Made by a program: the position numbers and the translations under genes. Under the pieces are notes generated by a model. That model did no database searches. It saw only the letters and a program-made list of their open reading frames with translations, and was not told the origin of the DNA. A DNA stretch of 9,803 nt, taken from assembly GCF_018260405.1 (NCBI RefSeq), contig NZ_JAGLBG010000089.1:1-9803 (forward strand), written 5' to 3'. Origin of the DNA: Deinococcus sp. (GTDB taxonomy: Bacteria > Deinococcota > Deinococci > Deinococcales > Deinococcaceae). Shown piece after piece: positions 1 through 9,343 of the stretch. Position 1 is the stretch's first letter. The number at the start of each line of letters is the position of its first letter.

Positions 1-188
1 CTGCTCTTTCTTTTTCACTCGTTCCACTCGGCAAAAAGATGTTAAAAAGAGCACCATCTTTTTGCAAAATCCTCTAAGTCGCCAAGTTCGCTCTGACATC
101 CGCTTGCTCTCAAGGCATGGCTTCCAACCAGTGCGTTCGGAGAGTTAATTTATTCACATTTCTGTAGCGGTGAAAAGGTTCCGAACCA
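1..188. other. AT-rich region without a confident gene
   Basis: This stretch is visibly richer in A and T than the rest of the window. Two fragments stay open to the left edge and could be ends of genes lying outside. On the plus strand a frame runs from position 2 to a TAA at 146-148 (48 codons, ending QPVRSES) with no good start inside the window. On the minus strand a frame starts with ATG at 57 and runs off the edge (MVLFLTSFCRVERVKKKEQ), with AGAGGA about 12 bases upstream. The two are mutually exclusive readings of the same bases, and neither resembles a family I recognise. Flanking sequence to the left would settle which, if either, is real. Confidence 0.3.
31..65. repeat. 11-bp perfect inverted repeat
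   Basis: GCAAAAAGATG at 31-41 is matched exactly by its reverse complement CATCTTTTTGC at 55-65, with a 13-base loop. The loop contains AAAGAGCA, which could instead pair with TGCTCTTT at 2-9, so two exclusive foldings are possible. No U-run follows on either strand, so it is not a standard terminator. The role is unknown. Confidence 0.6.
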
Positions 189-218
189 CTGCCAAGAGGC
201 GTCGCGCCTTTTTGGCAG
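189..218 (+). terminator. Terminator-like stem-loop upstream of the roadblock operon
   Basis: CTGCCAA (189-195) pairs with TTGGCAG (212-218), and inside it AGGCG (197-201) pairs with CGCCT (205-209) around a TCG loop. In an alternative register AAGAGGCG pairs with CGCCTTTT and the stem runs into five Ts (209-213), which is terminator-like. It could end a transcript entering from the left and insulate the operon that starts at 283. If the operon's promoter lies further upstream, it would instead be a leader hairpin or attenuator. Confidence 0.35.
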
Positions 219-267
219 AGGCTCTAGCCCAGGGGGACCAGTCAGAGGTGTGTGAGCTTCAGAGGGA

Positions 268-273
268 TATGAT
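268..273 (+). promoter_or_regulatory. Candidate -10 box of the roadblock operon
   Basis: TATGAT matches TATAAT at five of six positions and fits the TANNNT box used in Deinococcus. It ends nine bases before the ATG at 283, so a start site six or seven bases downstream would leave a leader of only two or three bases. No convincing -35 is seen at the expected distance. GGGA at 274-277 could alternatively act as a weak ribosome binding site. Confidence 0.4.
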
Positions 274-282
274 GGGACTCAG

Positions 283-633
283 ATGCTTGCCGACCTCACC
301 CAACTTGTTTCCGAAGTCGATGGAGCCTGGGCCGCCGCTATTGGCGGACTTGATGGCCTATTGGTTGAGGGCTACACCCCTACCACTACCGATCTCAATC
401 TGCTGGTCGCAGAACACGCCGGGATGCTGCGCTCGGCGAACGGGGTCTATACTCAGACCCTGGGCGGCGGCCTGACCCGCGAACTTTATATTCGCGGCGA
501 AAACCTCAGCGTGTTTCTGCGACCGATTAATGCCGACTTCTTTCTTCTGCTGGCGCTGGATGGCCGCAGCAACCTGGGGCAATCACGTTTGTACAGTCGT
601 GAAGCGGCCCGCCGCCTGGGAGAACTGCTGTGA
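283..633 (+). CDS. Roadblock/LC7-domain protein, first of three
   Basis: This 116-residue protein has the size and pattern of a single bacterial roadblock/LC7 (MglB-like) domain: an N-terminal helix (about 2-20), a strand pair around GGLDGLLVEG, a long central helix (LNLLVAEHAGMLRSA, about 38-52), strands ELYIRG, LSVFLRP and FFLLLALD, and a C-terminal helix (REAARRLGELL). Family members form homo- or heterodimers and commonly act as GTPase-activating or scaffolding partners of Ras-like MglA GTPases; that role is known for the family and not shown here. The frame is closed by a TGA at 253, so ATG 283 is the first ATG available. There is no strong Shine-Dalgarno but a TATGAT box lies just upstream. 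The stop overlaps the next gene by four bases (GTGA, 630-633). The assignment rests on length and predicted fold and is fairly secure; the specific partner is unknown. Confidence 0.8.
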   Translation: MLADLTQLVSEVDGAWAAAIGGLDGLLVEGYTPTTTDLNLLVAEHAGMLRSANGVYTQTLGGGLTRELYIRGENLSVFLRPINADFFLLLALDGRSNLGQSRLYSREAARRLGELL

Positions 634-968
634 GACTCGAAGCCCTTAAATCCGTTCCTGGTCTGGTCGCTGGCGTGCTAGTCGGAGAAGACGGCCTGCC
701 TTTAGAAACTGTCGGTGAGGGCGGGGAAGCCCTGGCCGCCGAGCTGGCCTCGCTGCGCGGCACCGTGAGCCGCATCAGCACCCGCATGGGCGCGGGGCGC
801 GTGACCCGGCTGTCGTTTACCAGTGAGCGGATGGAAGTGGTCGCCATTGCCAGCGGCGATTACGTCCTGGGAGCCGCCGTCATGCGTGGCCACGACACCC
901 GTGCAGCCCAGCAGGCCCTGGCAAGATTGGCCCTGGAAATGGTCGATATGCCCGCAGGTGAGTCGTGA
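630..968 (+). CDS. Roadblock/LC7-domain protein, second of three
   Basis: This 112-residue protein starts with GTG at 630 inside the stop of the gene before it, so translation is probably coupled. It shows the classical roadblock/LC7 pattern clearly: a short N-terminal helix, the strand-turn-strand VAGVLVGEDGLPLETVG (about 13-29), a helix rich in small residues (EALAAELASLRGTVSRIS), strands RVTRLSFTS, RMEVVAIA and YVLGAAV, and a final helix (TRAAQQALARLALEMV). The GEDG-LP turn is typical of MglB-like proteins, where it precedes the central helix. There are no signal peptide or membrane segments, so it should be cytosolic. It overlaps the following gene by four bases, again with GTGA (965-968). 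It is clearly divergent from its two neighbours in sequence, so the three probably form a mixed complex and are not redundant copies; this last point is inference. Confidence 0.85.
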   Translation: MRLEALKSVPGLVAGVLVGEDGLPLETVGEGGEALAAELASLRGTVSRISTRMGAGRVTRLSFTSERMEVVAIASGDYVLGAAVMRGHDTRAAQQALARLALEMVDMPAGES

Positions 969-1273
969 TCGAGCCCCTGATGAACGTGCGCGGTGTGCGC
1001 TACGCCGCCATGGTCGACGAGGCTGGCCGTTCGGTGATGACCGTCGGGGATCAGACCCCCGACCTGAATTTGGCTGTATCGGCCCGCGCCATGATTGGCA
1101 GCTTGCAGGCCGCCATGAACGCGACCAAGTGGGATGACCTGCTGCTGGATATTGACGGTGGCCCAGTGCTGCTGACCCCGGTGGGGGAACACATTCTGAT
1201 TACAGCGTTCGACGACCTCGCCAGTTTGGGGCGGGTGCGTTTCGCGGTGCGCCGGGCACTCGGGAAGGTCTAA
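965..1273 (+). CDS. Roadblock/LC7-domain protein, third of three
   Basis: This is a 102-residue protein with GTG start at 965, overlapping the previous stop. The roadblock/LC7 pattern is present: VRGVRYAAMVDEAGRSVMTVG (strand-turn-strand, about 8-28), a helix (LAVSARAMIGSLQAAMNAT), strands WDDLLLDIDG, GPVLLTPVG and HILITAFDD, and a C-terminal helix (GRVRFAVRRALGKV). It closes the coupled cluster; no further plus-strand gene follows before the convergent dsbB. Bacterial operons with several roadblock genes usually also carry a small Ras-like GTPase (MglA). None of the proteins in this window has GTPase motifs, so the partner is either to the left of the window, elsewhere in the genome, or absent. 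Domain assignment is good; cellular role (polarity, signalling or complex assembly) is open. Confidence 0.82.
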   Translation: MIEPLMNVRGVRYAAMVDEAGRSVMTVGDQTPDLNLAVSARAMIGSLQAAMNATKWDDLLLDIDGGPVLLTPVGEHILITAFDDLASLGRVRFAVRRALGKV

Positions 1274-1388
1274 TACGGACGGCTGCTCCCCAATCCGGTA
1301 CACTTGAAACAACACCCGATGTGCGACCACACAGAAGGCAGGCAAGGCAACTTTTGACGGCTGCCCTCGCTCCTTCTGGCTGTGTGCT
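1274..1388. other. Convergent intergenic region with imperfect inverted repeat
   Basis: The third roadblock gene and dsbB converge here. CACACA (1328-1333) pairs with TGTGTG (1381-1386) and, inside it, GAAGG (1334-1338) pairs with CCTTC (1372-1376), leaving a four-base bulge (TGGC). GGCAG and CTGCC can pair within the loop. Neither strand has a clean U-run, so this could be a weak bidirectional terminator at best. Confidence 0.3.
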
Positions 1389-1850
1389 TTAGCTGTAGCC
1401 GTTTACGGTGGCTGACTCGGCCACGACTGGCACGCGTTTCCAGCTGAGCAGGGCGATGATCAGGGTAAAGGCGATCATGCTCAGCACTGGAATCGCCAGG
1501 GCATGGTTAAAGGTTTCGTTGCTGCCCCAGACGGCCCAGATGTTGCTGCATGACGCCGCCGGGTTGATACTGCACGCCTTGAGGGTTGGCACCACTCCCC
1601 ATGTTTCCAGGTTCTGATACAGCGCCGTGCACCAGCCGATCACGGCCAGCGGCAGCACGTAGCGCCGGATACCGAAGTCGTTTCTGAAAGCAGCTATGCC
1701 CAGCAGTAGAACCTGCGGGTACATGCAGACGCGCTGATACCAGCACAGGATGCACGGGTTGAAGTGCCGAACTTCGCTGAAGTACAGACTGCCGAGGGTG
1801 GCGATCAGGGCGACCACCCAGGCCAGATAGAGGCGGTTGTCGCGGCTCAT
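1389..1850 (-). CDS. dsbB: DsbB/BdbC-family disulfide bond formation protein
   Basis: This 153-residue inner-membrane protein re-oxidises a DsbA-type thiol oxidase and passes the electrons to quinone. Four hydrophobic helices are visible at about 8-24, 42-56, 64-80 and 117-137. The first periplasmic-side loop carries the hallmark PCILCWYQR (Cys33, Cys36, Arg40), and the second loop carries the second pair Cys93 and Cys101. All four redox cysteines and the quinone-site arginine of the family are therefore present. The length is close to BdbC-type members, shorter than the 176-residue E. coli DsbB. ATG at 1850 lies only three bases after the dsbA stop, with no clear ribosome binding site of its own, so it is probably translated by coupling to dsbA. 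It is the last gene of its unit, facing the roadblock operon. Two further cysteines (42, 74) lie in or near helices and are not conserved features I know of. Confidence 0.94.
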   Translation of the reverse strand: MSRDNRLYLAWVVALIATLGSLYFSEVRHFNPCILCWYQRVCMYPQVLLLGIAAFRNDFGIRRYVLPLAVIGWCTALYQNLETWGVVPTLKACSINPAASCSNIWAVWGSNETFNHALAIPVLSMIAFTLIIALLSWKRVPVVAESATVNGYS

Positions 1851-1853
1851 GGT

Positions 1854-2561
1854 TTACTTGGCAGCCGTGTCGATGGCCGCGCTGATGTCCTTGACCGCGT
1901 CGGTGGTGATGGTCACGGCCTTACCGTTAACAAAAATAGTCGGCGTCGAGCTGACTCCCGCGTCCTCGGCCTGCTTCTTGTCGGCTTCCACGCGGGCAGC
2001 AGTGGCGTCGGTGTCCAGGCAGGTGGCAAACTTGCCCGTGTCCAAGCCATCGACATTGGAGGCCAGCTGCTTAAGGTAGGACTTGGTGGCCCAGACGATG
2101 GTTTCGGTCTGCTGGGCGCGGAACAGGATGTCACGGTAGGTACTGAAGCCCTCATTGCCCTTCTGGTCGTAGACGCACTTGGCCGCCATGGCCGCGTACT
2201 TGCTATCGTCCTCGGGGTTGCGGGCTACCTGAGTTGAAATGAAAGGCCAGATCAGGGTGTACCACTTGACCTTGCCAGTATCGACATACTTGGTCTTGAG
2301 TTCAGGGGCCGCCGTGTCCTGAAAGTTCTTACAGGCTGGGCACTTGAAATCCTCTACGGCCACCACAGTCACGGGGGCGTCGGCCTTGCCGTCGAAGGGC
2401 AGGTTGGCAAGATTGAAGTTCACGGCTTTGTCGCCACTGGTAGTGGGCGCGGCAGCCTTGTGGGTCATGGCCCAAATGGCCAGTCCGATCAGGGCGGCAG
2501 CGATGAGCGTACCGATCAGAAGAACACTGCGGTTTGAATTGTTTCCGGAAAGTCGGGTCAT
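1854..2561 (-). CDS. DsbA-like membrane-anchored thiol:disulfide oxidase
   Basis: This 235-residue protein introduces disulfides into exported proteins. It has an N-terminal signal anchor (hydrophobic stretch about 13-32 after Arg3/Arg11), a short linker, then a DsbA/BdbD thioredoxin-fold domain. That domain carries the active site FKCPACKNF (Cys74, Cys77), a helical insertion (about 85-180), and the cis-proline loop VSSTPTIFVNG with Pro207. Cys129 and Cys181 lie in the helical insertion and may form a second, structural disulfide (inference). The open frame continues upstream to 3194, but that part overlaps the membrane-protein gene in another frame and has no protein-like pattern. ATG 2561 is chosen because it directly precedes a good signal anchor. 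There is no Shine-Dalgarno. The gene is followed after three bases by dsbB, its expected redox partner. It could equally be named bdbD or dsbD-like by different schemes, so no symbol is given. Confidence 0.92.
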   Translation of the reverse strand: MTRLSGNNSNRSVLLIGTLIAAALIGLAIWAMTHKAAAPTTSGDKAVNFNLANLPFDGKADAPVTVVAVEDFKCPACKNFQDTAAPELKTKYVDTGKVKWYTLIWPFISTQVARNPEDDSKYAAMAAKCVYDQKGNEGFSTYRDILFRAQQTETIVWATKSYLKQLASNVDGLDTGKFATCLDTDATAARVEADKKQAEDAGVSSTPTIFVNGKAVTITTDAVKDISAAIDTAAK

Positions 2562-2571
2562 ATCGCAGCAA

Positions 2572-2603
2572 AGTTTAACGCGCCCGGTAGTCAGGCGCGT
2601 CAA
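2572..2603 (-). promoter_or_regulatory. Candidate dsbA promoter with dyad-filled 20-base spacer
   Basis: Reading the minus strand, TTGACG (2603-2598) is a five-of-six -35 box and TAAACT (2577-2572) is a TANNNT -10 box, separated by 20 bases instead of the usual 17. The spacer is occupied by an inverted repeat: ACGCGCC (2600-2594) and GGCGCGT (2584-2578), nine bases apart. The -10 ends ten bases before the dsbA ATG, so the leader would be only three or four bases long. This layout resembles promoters activated by MerR-family regulators. The same dyad followed by TAAACTTT could alternatively work as a weak terminator of the upstream transcript. Confidence 0.45.
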
Positions 2604-2632
2604 TGTGAGGTGAGACTGGAAGTCCGGGCGGC

Positions 2633-3451
2633 TCAGGTTTTCCTGGGGGGCTGCTCTTGTGCGCCCGGAACGTCGCCCAGGTCGAGGTCGATCACCGCCG
2701 CCGGGGTTTTGGCAGTCTGCGGCCTGGCCGGGCTGGGCACCACCACACGCGCAGCAGGAGAGACGACGATGGTTTCGGTTACTGGGCCGGGTGTGCTTGA
2801 GGCGGGTGTGCTTGGATTCGCCGAATTCACGCCGACTGGCGCGGCGGGCACCGGAACTGGCGCAGTCGGCTGAGGCACCGCTTTTGCTGTGGGGACTTGG
2901 GGCACGTCTGCCAGCCGTGTGCGCCTGGCCTGCCAGCGCCAGAGCAGGGTGCCCAGCTGGCGCAAAAAGCTGAAGCTCATAACGGCGATCATAGGGATGA
3001 AAGTCGCGTTGCGAAACTGCGACGTGCCGATCAGCGCCAGCGGTATCTTCATCTTGATCCCGATTTTGTCGGCTGCGATGATGGTCGCCATAAAAAGGAG
3101 CGCCGCAAACGGCACCACGAACGGCCCACCGGAATGCTTGAGCAGCAGCAGGGCGAACAGCGCGGCAAAGACCAGCGGAAAGACCGTGAACCACGGCTCG
3201 GGTGTGGCGTGCAAAAAGGGCAGGACGCCGAGCGCCAGACCGATGTACCCGAACCAGCCTGCAAATTCGTCGGCCACCAGGGTCAGCAGCACCCAGGCAA
3301 AGACCATCTTGGCCCAGCCGAAGCTGTCGCTGGGCACGCCCAGCAGGTAGGCGAGAACGGCGACGGTGGCCCAGCCTGCCACCAGACGTAGGGCAGTCCA
3401 GAGGCCAGAGCGAAGGCCAGCGTTACGGGTCGGTGCGGGAGCGGCGGTCAT
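2633..3451 (-). CDS. Five-helix membrane protein with proline-rich tail
   Basis: I do not recognise this 272-residue protein. Hydrophobic segments lie at about 18-38, 46-61, 63-81, 86-104, 110-127 and 150-165, so five or six membrane helices are likely. After WRWQARRTR (about 171-179), a positively charged stop that suggests a cytoplasmic C-terminus, comes a low-complexity tail of some 90 residues rich in Pro, Ala, Val and Thr. It ends in a short acidic patch (AAVIDLDLGDVPG, about 251-263). There are no cysteines, catalytic motifs or transporter signatures. ATG 3451 is preceded by GAGAG at only one base, so the ribosome binding site is poor. It lies 111 bases after the uvrA stop and 71 bases before dsbA, all on one strand, so it could be read from the uvrA transcript. 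Clear separation of core and tail suggests a membrane scaffold; this is a guess. Confidence 0.8.
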   Translation of the reverse strand: MTAAPAPTRNAGLRSGLWTALRLVAGWATVAVLAYLLGVPSDSFGWAKMVFAWVLLTLVADEFAGWFGYIGLALGVLPFLHATPEPWFTVFPLVFAALFALLLLKHSGGPFVVPFAALLFMATIIAADKIGIKMKIPLALIGTSQFRNATFIPMIAVMSFSFLRQLGTLLWRWQARRTRLADVPQVPTAKAVPQPTAPVPVPAAPVGVNSANPSTPASSTPGPVTETIVVSPAARVVVPSPARPQTAKTPAAVIDLDLGDVPGAQEQPPRKT

Positions 3452-3562
3452 GCTCTCAAGGTTTTACCACGTCTGAATCAGTCAGGCCGGAGTTGGGCTG
3501 GAAGGGGTAGCCTCAGCCCATGCCCCTGCTGGCTGATGCGCAAGGGGGCGCGTGTCTGCTAC

Positions 3563-6595
<3,033 letters not shown>

Positions 6596-6705
6596 GGGTG
6601 CTCCTTGCCGGAGTCGTCTAGCCGTCTAAAAGTCAAAACTGCAAAAATACGGCTGCGGCATTCACTTTCAGTTCGGACGACATCTCTGGCGACTGCTCCT
6701 ATTGG

Positions 6706-6722
6706 TTACGATGGGTGCGTAG
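6706..6722. promoter_or_regulatory. Degenerate RDRM-like dyad upstream of uvrA
   Basis: TTACG, seven bases, then CGTAG gives the 5-7-5 spacing of the palindromic radiation/desiccation response motif, whose arms are TTATG and CATAA. The arms match at seven of ten positions but the central seven bases do not match. It partly overlaps the 9-bp hairpin. Treat as a candidate only. Confidence 0.25.
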
Positions 6723-6740
6723 GAGGTCGGCCCTCCTACG
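6718..6740 (-). repeat. Perfect 9-bp hairpin in the uvrA upstream region
   Basis: CGTAGGAGG (6740-6732 complement, read on the minus strand) pairs perfectly with CCTCCTACG (6726-6718) around a five-base loop. No U-run follows on either strand. If transcription starts from the TAAACT box at 6759-6754, this structure would sit within the first ten or so bases of the uvrA mRNA, where it could protect the 5' end or influence elongation. One arm contains GGAGG, which is held in the stem. Confidence 0.7.
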
Positions 6741-6753
6741 TTCTGAACACGCT

Positions 6754-6759
6754 AGTTTA
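6754..6759 (-). promoter_or_regulatory. Possible uvrA -10 box
   Basis: TAAACT on the minus strand is the same hexamer found before the DoxX and dsbA genes. It would start a uvrA transcript near 6747 with a leader of about 150 bases. No good -35 is seen 16-18 bases upstream. TATTTT at 6649-6644 with CTGAAA 16 bases before it is a weaker alternative. Confidence 0.3.
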
Positions 6760-6799
6760 GCAGGGCAAAATGGGGCAGAGGAAGGGGAAACCGACAAAT

Positions 6800-6866
6800 G
6801 GGGCCTGCCCGCTGTCTTGGGCAGAGCGGCACCCATGAAGGGGCCTGCCCGCTCCCCACTGCGGGC
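6800..6866. repeat. Two tandem hairpin repeats downstream of the DoxX gene
   Basis: GGGGCCTGCCCGCT occurs at 6800-6813 and again at 6840-6853, exactly 40 bases apart. Each copy opens a hairpin of the same shape: CTGCCC (6805-6810) with GGGCAG (6819-6824), and GCCCGC (6847-6852) with GCGGGC (6861-6866), both with a six-bp stem and an eight-base loop. They lie 25 or more bases after the DoxX stop. They may be 3' stabilising structures or copies of a small genomic repeat. Confidence 0.6.
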
Positions 6867-6890
6867 GGAATTAAGCGCACTTTGTGTGGG

Positions 6891-7367
6891 TTAATCTCCG
6901 CTCTTCTTCTTGGCCGCCACGCGCTTTGAGGCAGGCGGTGGCCCGGACGGCTGGGGCTTTTGCGGCGGCCCCACCACCTCACCGCTCATCTGGTCAAAAG
7001 ATGGTTTGCCCGGGCCGCCCAGCGCAATCGCCAGGGCGCAGACCAGCAAAATAAGCGGGACTTCCATGCCGCCCCTGAAAAAATCCTTGCCCCAGTGGGC
7101 ATAACAGATGGCCGCGCCCATAACCACCGCCAGGGCAAAGGCAAAAGGCCGTGCCCCCAGCCCCAGAAAAATCAGGATGCCGCCCGTCAGTTCCAGCGTG
7201 GCGACCAGCGGGGCCGTGAGCAGCGGCATAGGCACATGCCAGCCCTTGAACTGCGCCGTGGTTGGCCCCAGACCCCTGTAAAAAATGGCCTGCGCCCCGT
7301 GCAGCGCGAACATGGCCCCCAGCATCAGCCGCAGTAGTGCCAGAGCCAGTTCGGGTTGACGGGTCAT
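6891..7367 (-). CDS. DoxX-family membrane protein
   Basis: This 158-residue protein has the DoxX pattern: four hydrophobic helices at about 6-28, 48-70, 73-91 and 101-117. Also present are the conserved LLRLMLGAMFALHGAQAIF opening, the glycine-rich ELTGGILIFLGLGARP turn between helices two and three, and HWGKDFF with GGMEVPLILL before helix four. Family members are integral membrane proteins, some linked to thiosulfate or thiol oxidation and to oxidative-stress complexes; the exact activity here is not shown. After helix four is a hydrophilic, proline-rich tail ending in lysines (SKRVAAKKKSGD), which most short DoxX proteins lack. ATG 7367 is chosen because TAAACT ends exactly six bases before it, the arrangement of a leaderless Deinococcus mRNA; there is no Shine-Dalgarno. 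It is preceded on the same strand by the kinase gene, 86 bases away, but seems to have its own promoter. Confidence 0.88.
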   Translation of the reverse strand: MTRQPELALALLRLMLGAMFALHGAQAIFYRGLGPTTAQFKGWHVPMPLLTAPLVATLELTGGILIFLGLGARPFAFALAVVMGAAICYAHWGKDFFRGGMEVPLILLVCALAIALGGPGKPSFDQMSGEVVGPPQKPQPSGPPPASKRVAAKKKSGD

Positions 7368-7373
7368 GTGCTC

Positions 7374-7379
7374 AGTTTA
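7374..7379 (-). promoter_or_regulatory. -10 box for leaderless DoxX mRNA
   Basis: TAAACT on the minus strand is followed by six bases (GAGCAC) and then the ATG at 7367. This spacing puts the transcription start on or beside the A of the start codon. There is no recognisable -35 and no ribosome binding site. Confidence 0.55.
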
Positions 7380-7453
7380 CGGGGTCGGGGGCAGGCTCTA
7401 CGCCGGGTCAGTTTGGGGGATGGCAGACCTGCACCTTTTAGCCGGAGTCCGTC

Positions 7454-9181
<1,728 letters not shown>

Positions 9182-9187
9182 GCGCTT

Positions 9188-9193
9188 AGTCTA
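9188..9193 (-). promoter_or_regulatory. -10 box for leaderless kinase mRNA
   Basis: TAGACT on the minus strand is followed by AAGCGC and the ATG at 9181, the same six-base spacing as before the DoxX gene. It fits the TANNNT consensus for leaderless Deinococcus transcripts. No clear -35 is visible and there is no minus-strand Shine-Dalgarno. Confidence 0.55.
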
Positions 9194-9323
9194 GGAGGAA
9201 GGTGCGGATACCCACCCAGATAGAAAGGTTGGCGAAACTTTTCAATCCGGGCGGAGGCGTAAAGCTGCTGGCAAAGGCGCATCTGGTGCTTTTTCAGGTG
9301 TGCCGGAATTGAGCGCAGTCTGT

Positions 9324-9343
9324 ATTACTCTTCATTACTCTTC
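9324..9343. repeat. 10-base perfect tandem duplication at the methyltransferase stop
   Basis: ATTACTCTTC occurs twice in a row at 9324-9333 and 9334-9343. On the coding (minus) strand this is GAAGAGTAAT repeated, and the stop TAA of the methyltransferase gene lies in the second copy read. Because ten is not a multiple of three, gain or loss of one unit would move the stop. Confidence 0.85.

Larger units (their letters stand above)
6596..6890. other. Intergenic region between DoxX gene and uvrA
   Basis: These 295 bases hold no convincing gene. They contain, in minus-strand order, two tandem hairpin repeats (6800-6866), a possible TAAACT -10 box (6759-6754), a perfect 9-bp hairpin (6740-6718), a 17-base dyad with the geometry of the radiation/desiccation response motif (6706-6722), a possible 16-codon reading frame (6683-6633), a weak TATTTT box (6649-6644) and the uvrA ribosome binding site AAGGAG (6606-6601). 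Confidence 0.7.

Noticed and set aside
170..475. 101-codon plus-strand frame starting at GTG 170
   Set aside because: It covers the 189-218 hairpin and then an alternative frame of the first roadblock gene; its Pro/Leu-rich end has no domain pattern.
1854..3194. 446-residue open frame containing the dsbA-like protein
   Set aside because: The first 211 residues overlap the membrane-protein gene on the same strand in another frame and look like out-of-frame translation; the signal anchor right after ATG 2561 shows the real start.
3495..3519. GGGCTG / CAGCCC dyad after uvrA
   Set aside because: Six-bp stem with a 13-base loop and no U-run; too weak to call a terminator.
6621..6647. TTGACT-containing AT-rich patch before uvrA as a promoter or RDRM
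   Set aside because: No -10 at the right distance, and only about eight of 17 positions match the RDRM consensus with no dyad.
6633..6683. 16-codon minus-strand frame (MSSELKVNAAAVFLQF) before uvrA
   Set aside because: The nearest AGGAG is about 13 bases upstream and nothing links it to uvrA control; too short to support as a leader peptide.
9273..9293. Stem-loop followed by Ts between kinase and methyltransferase genes
   Set aside because: It pairs only as plus-strand RNA through two G-U wobbles, while both neighbouring genes are on the minus strand.
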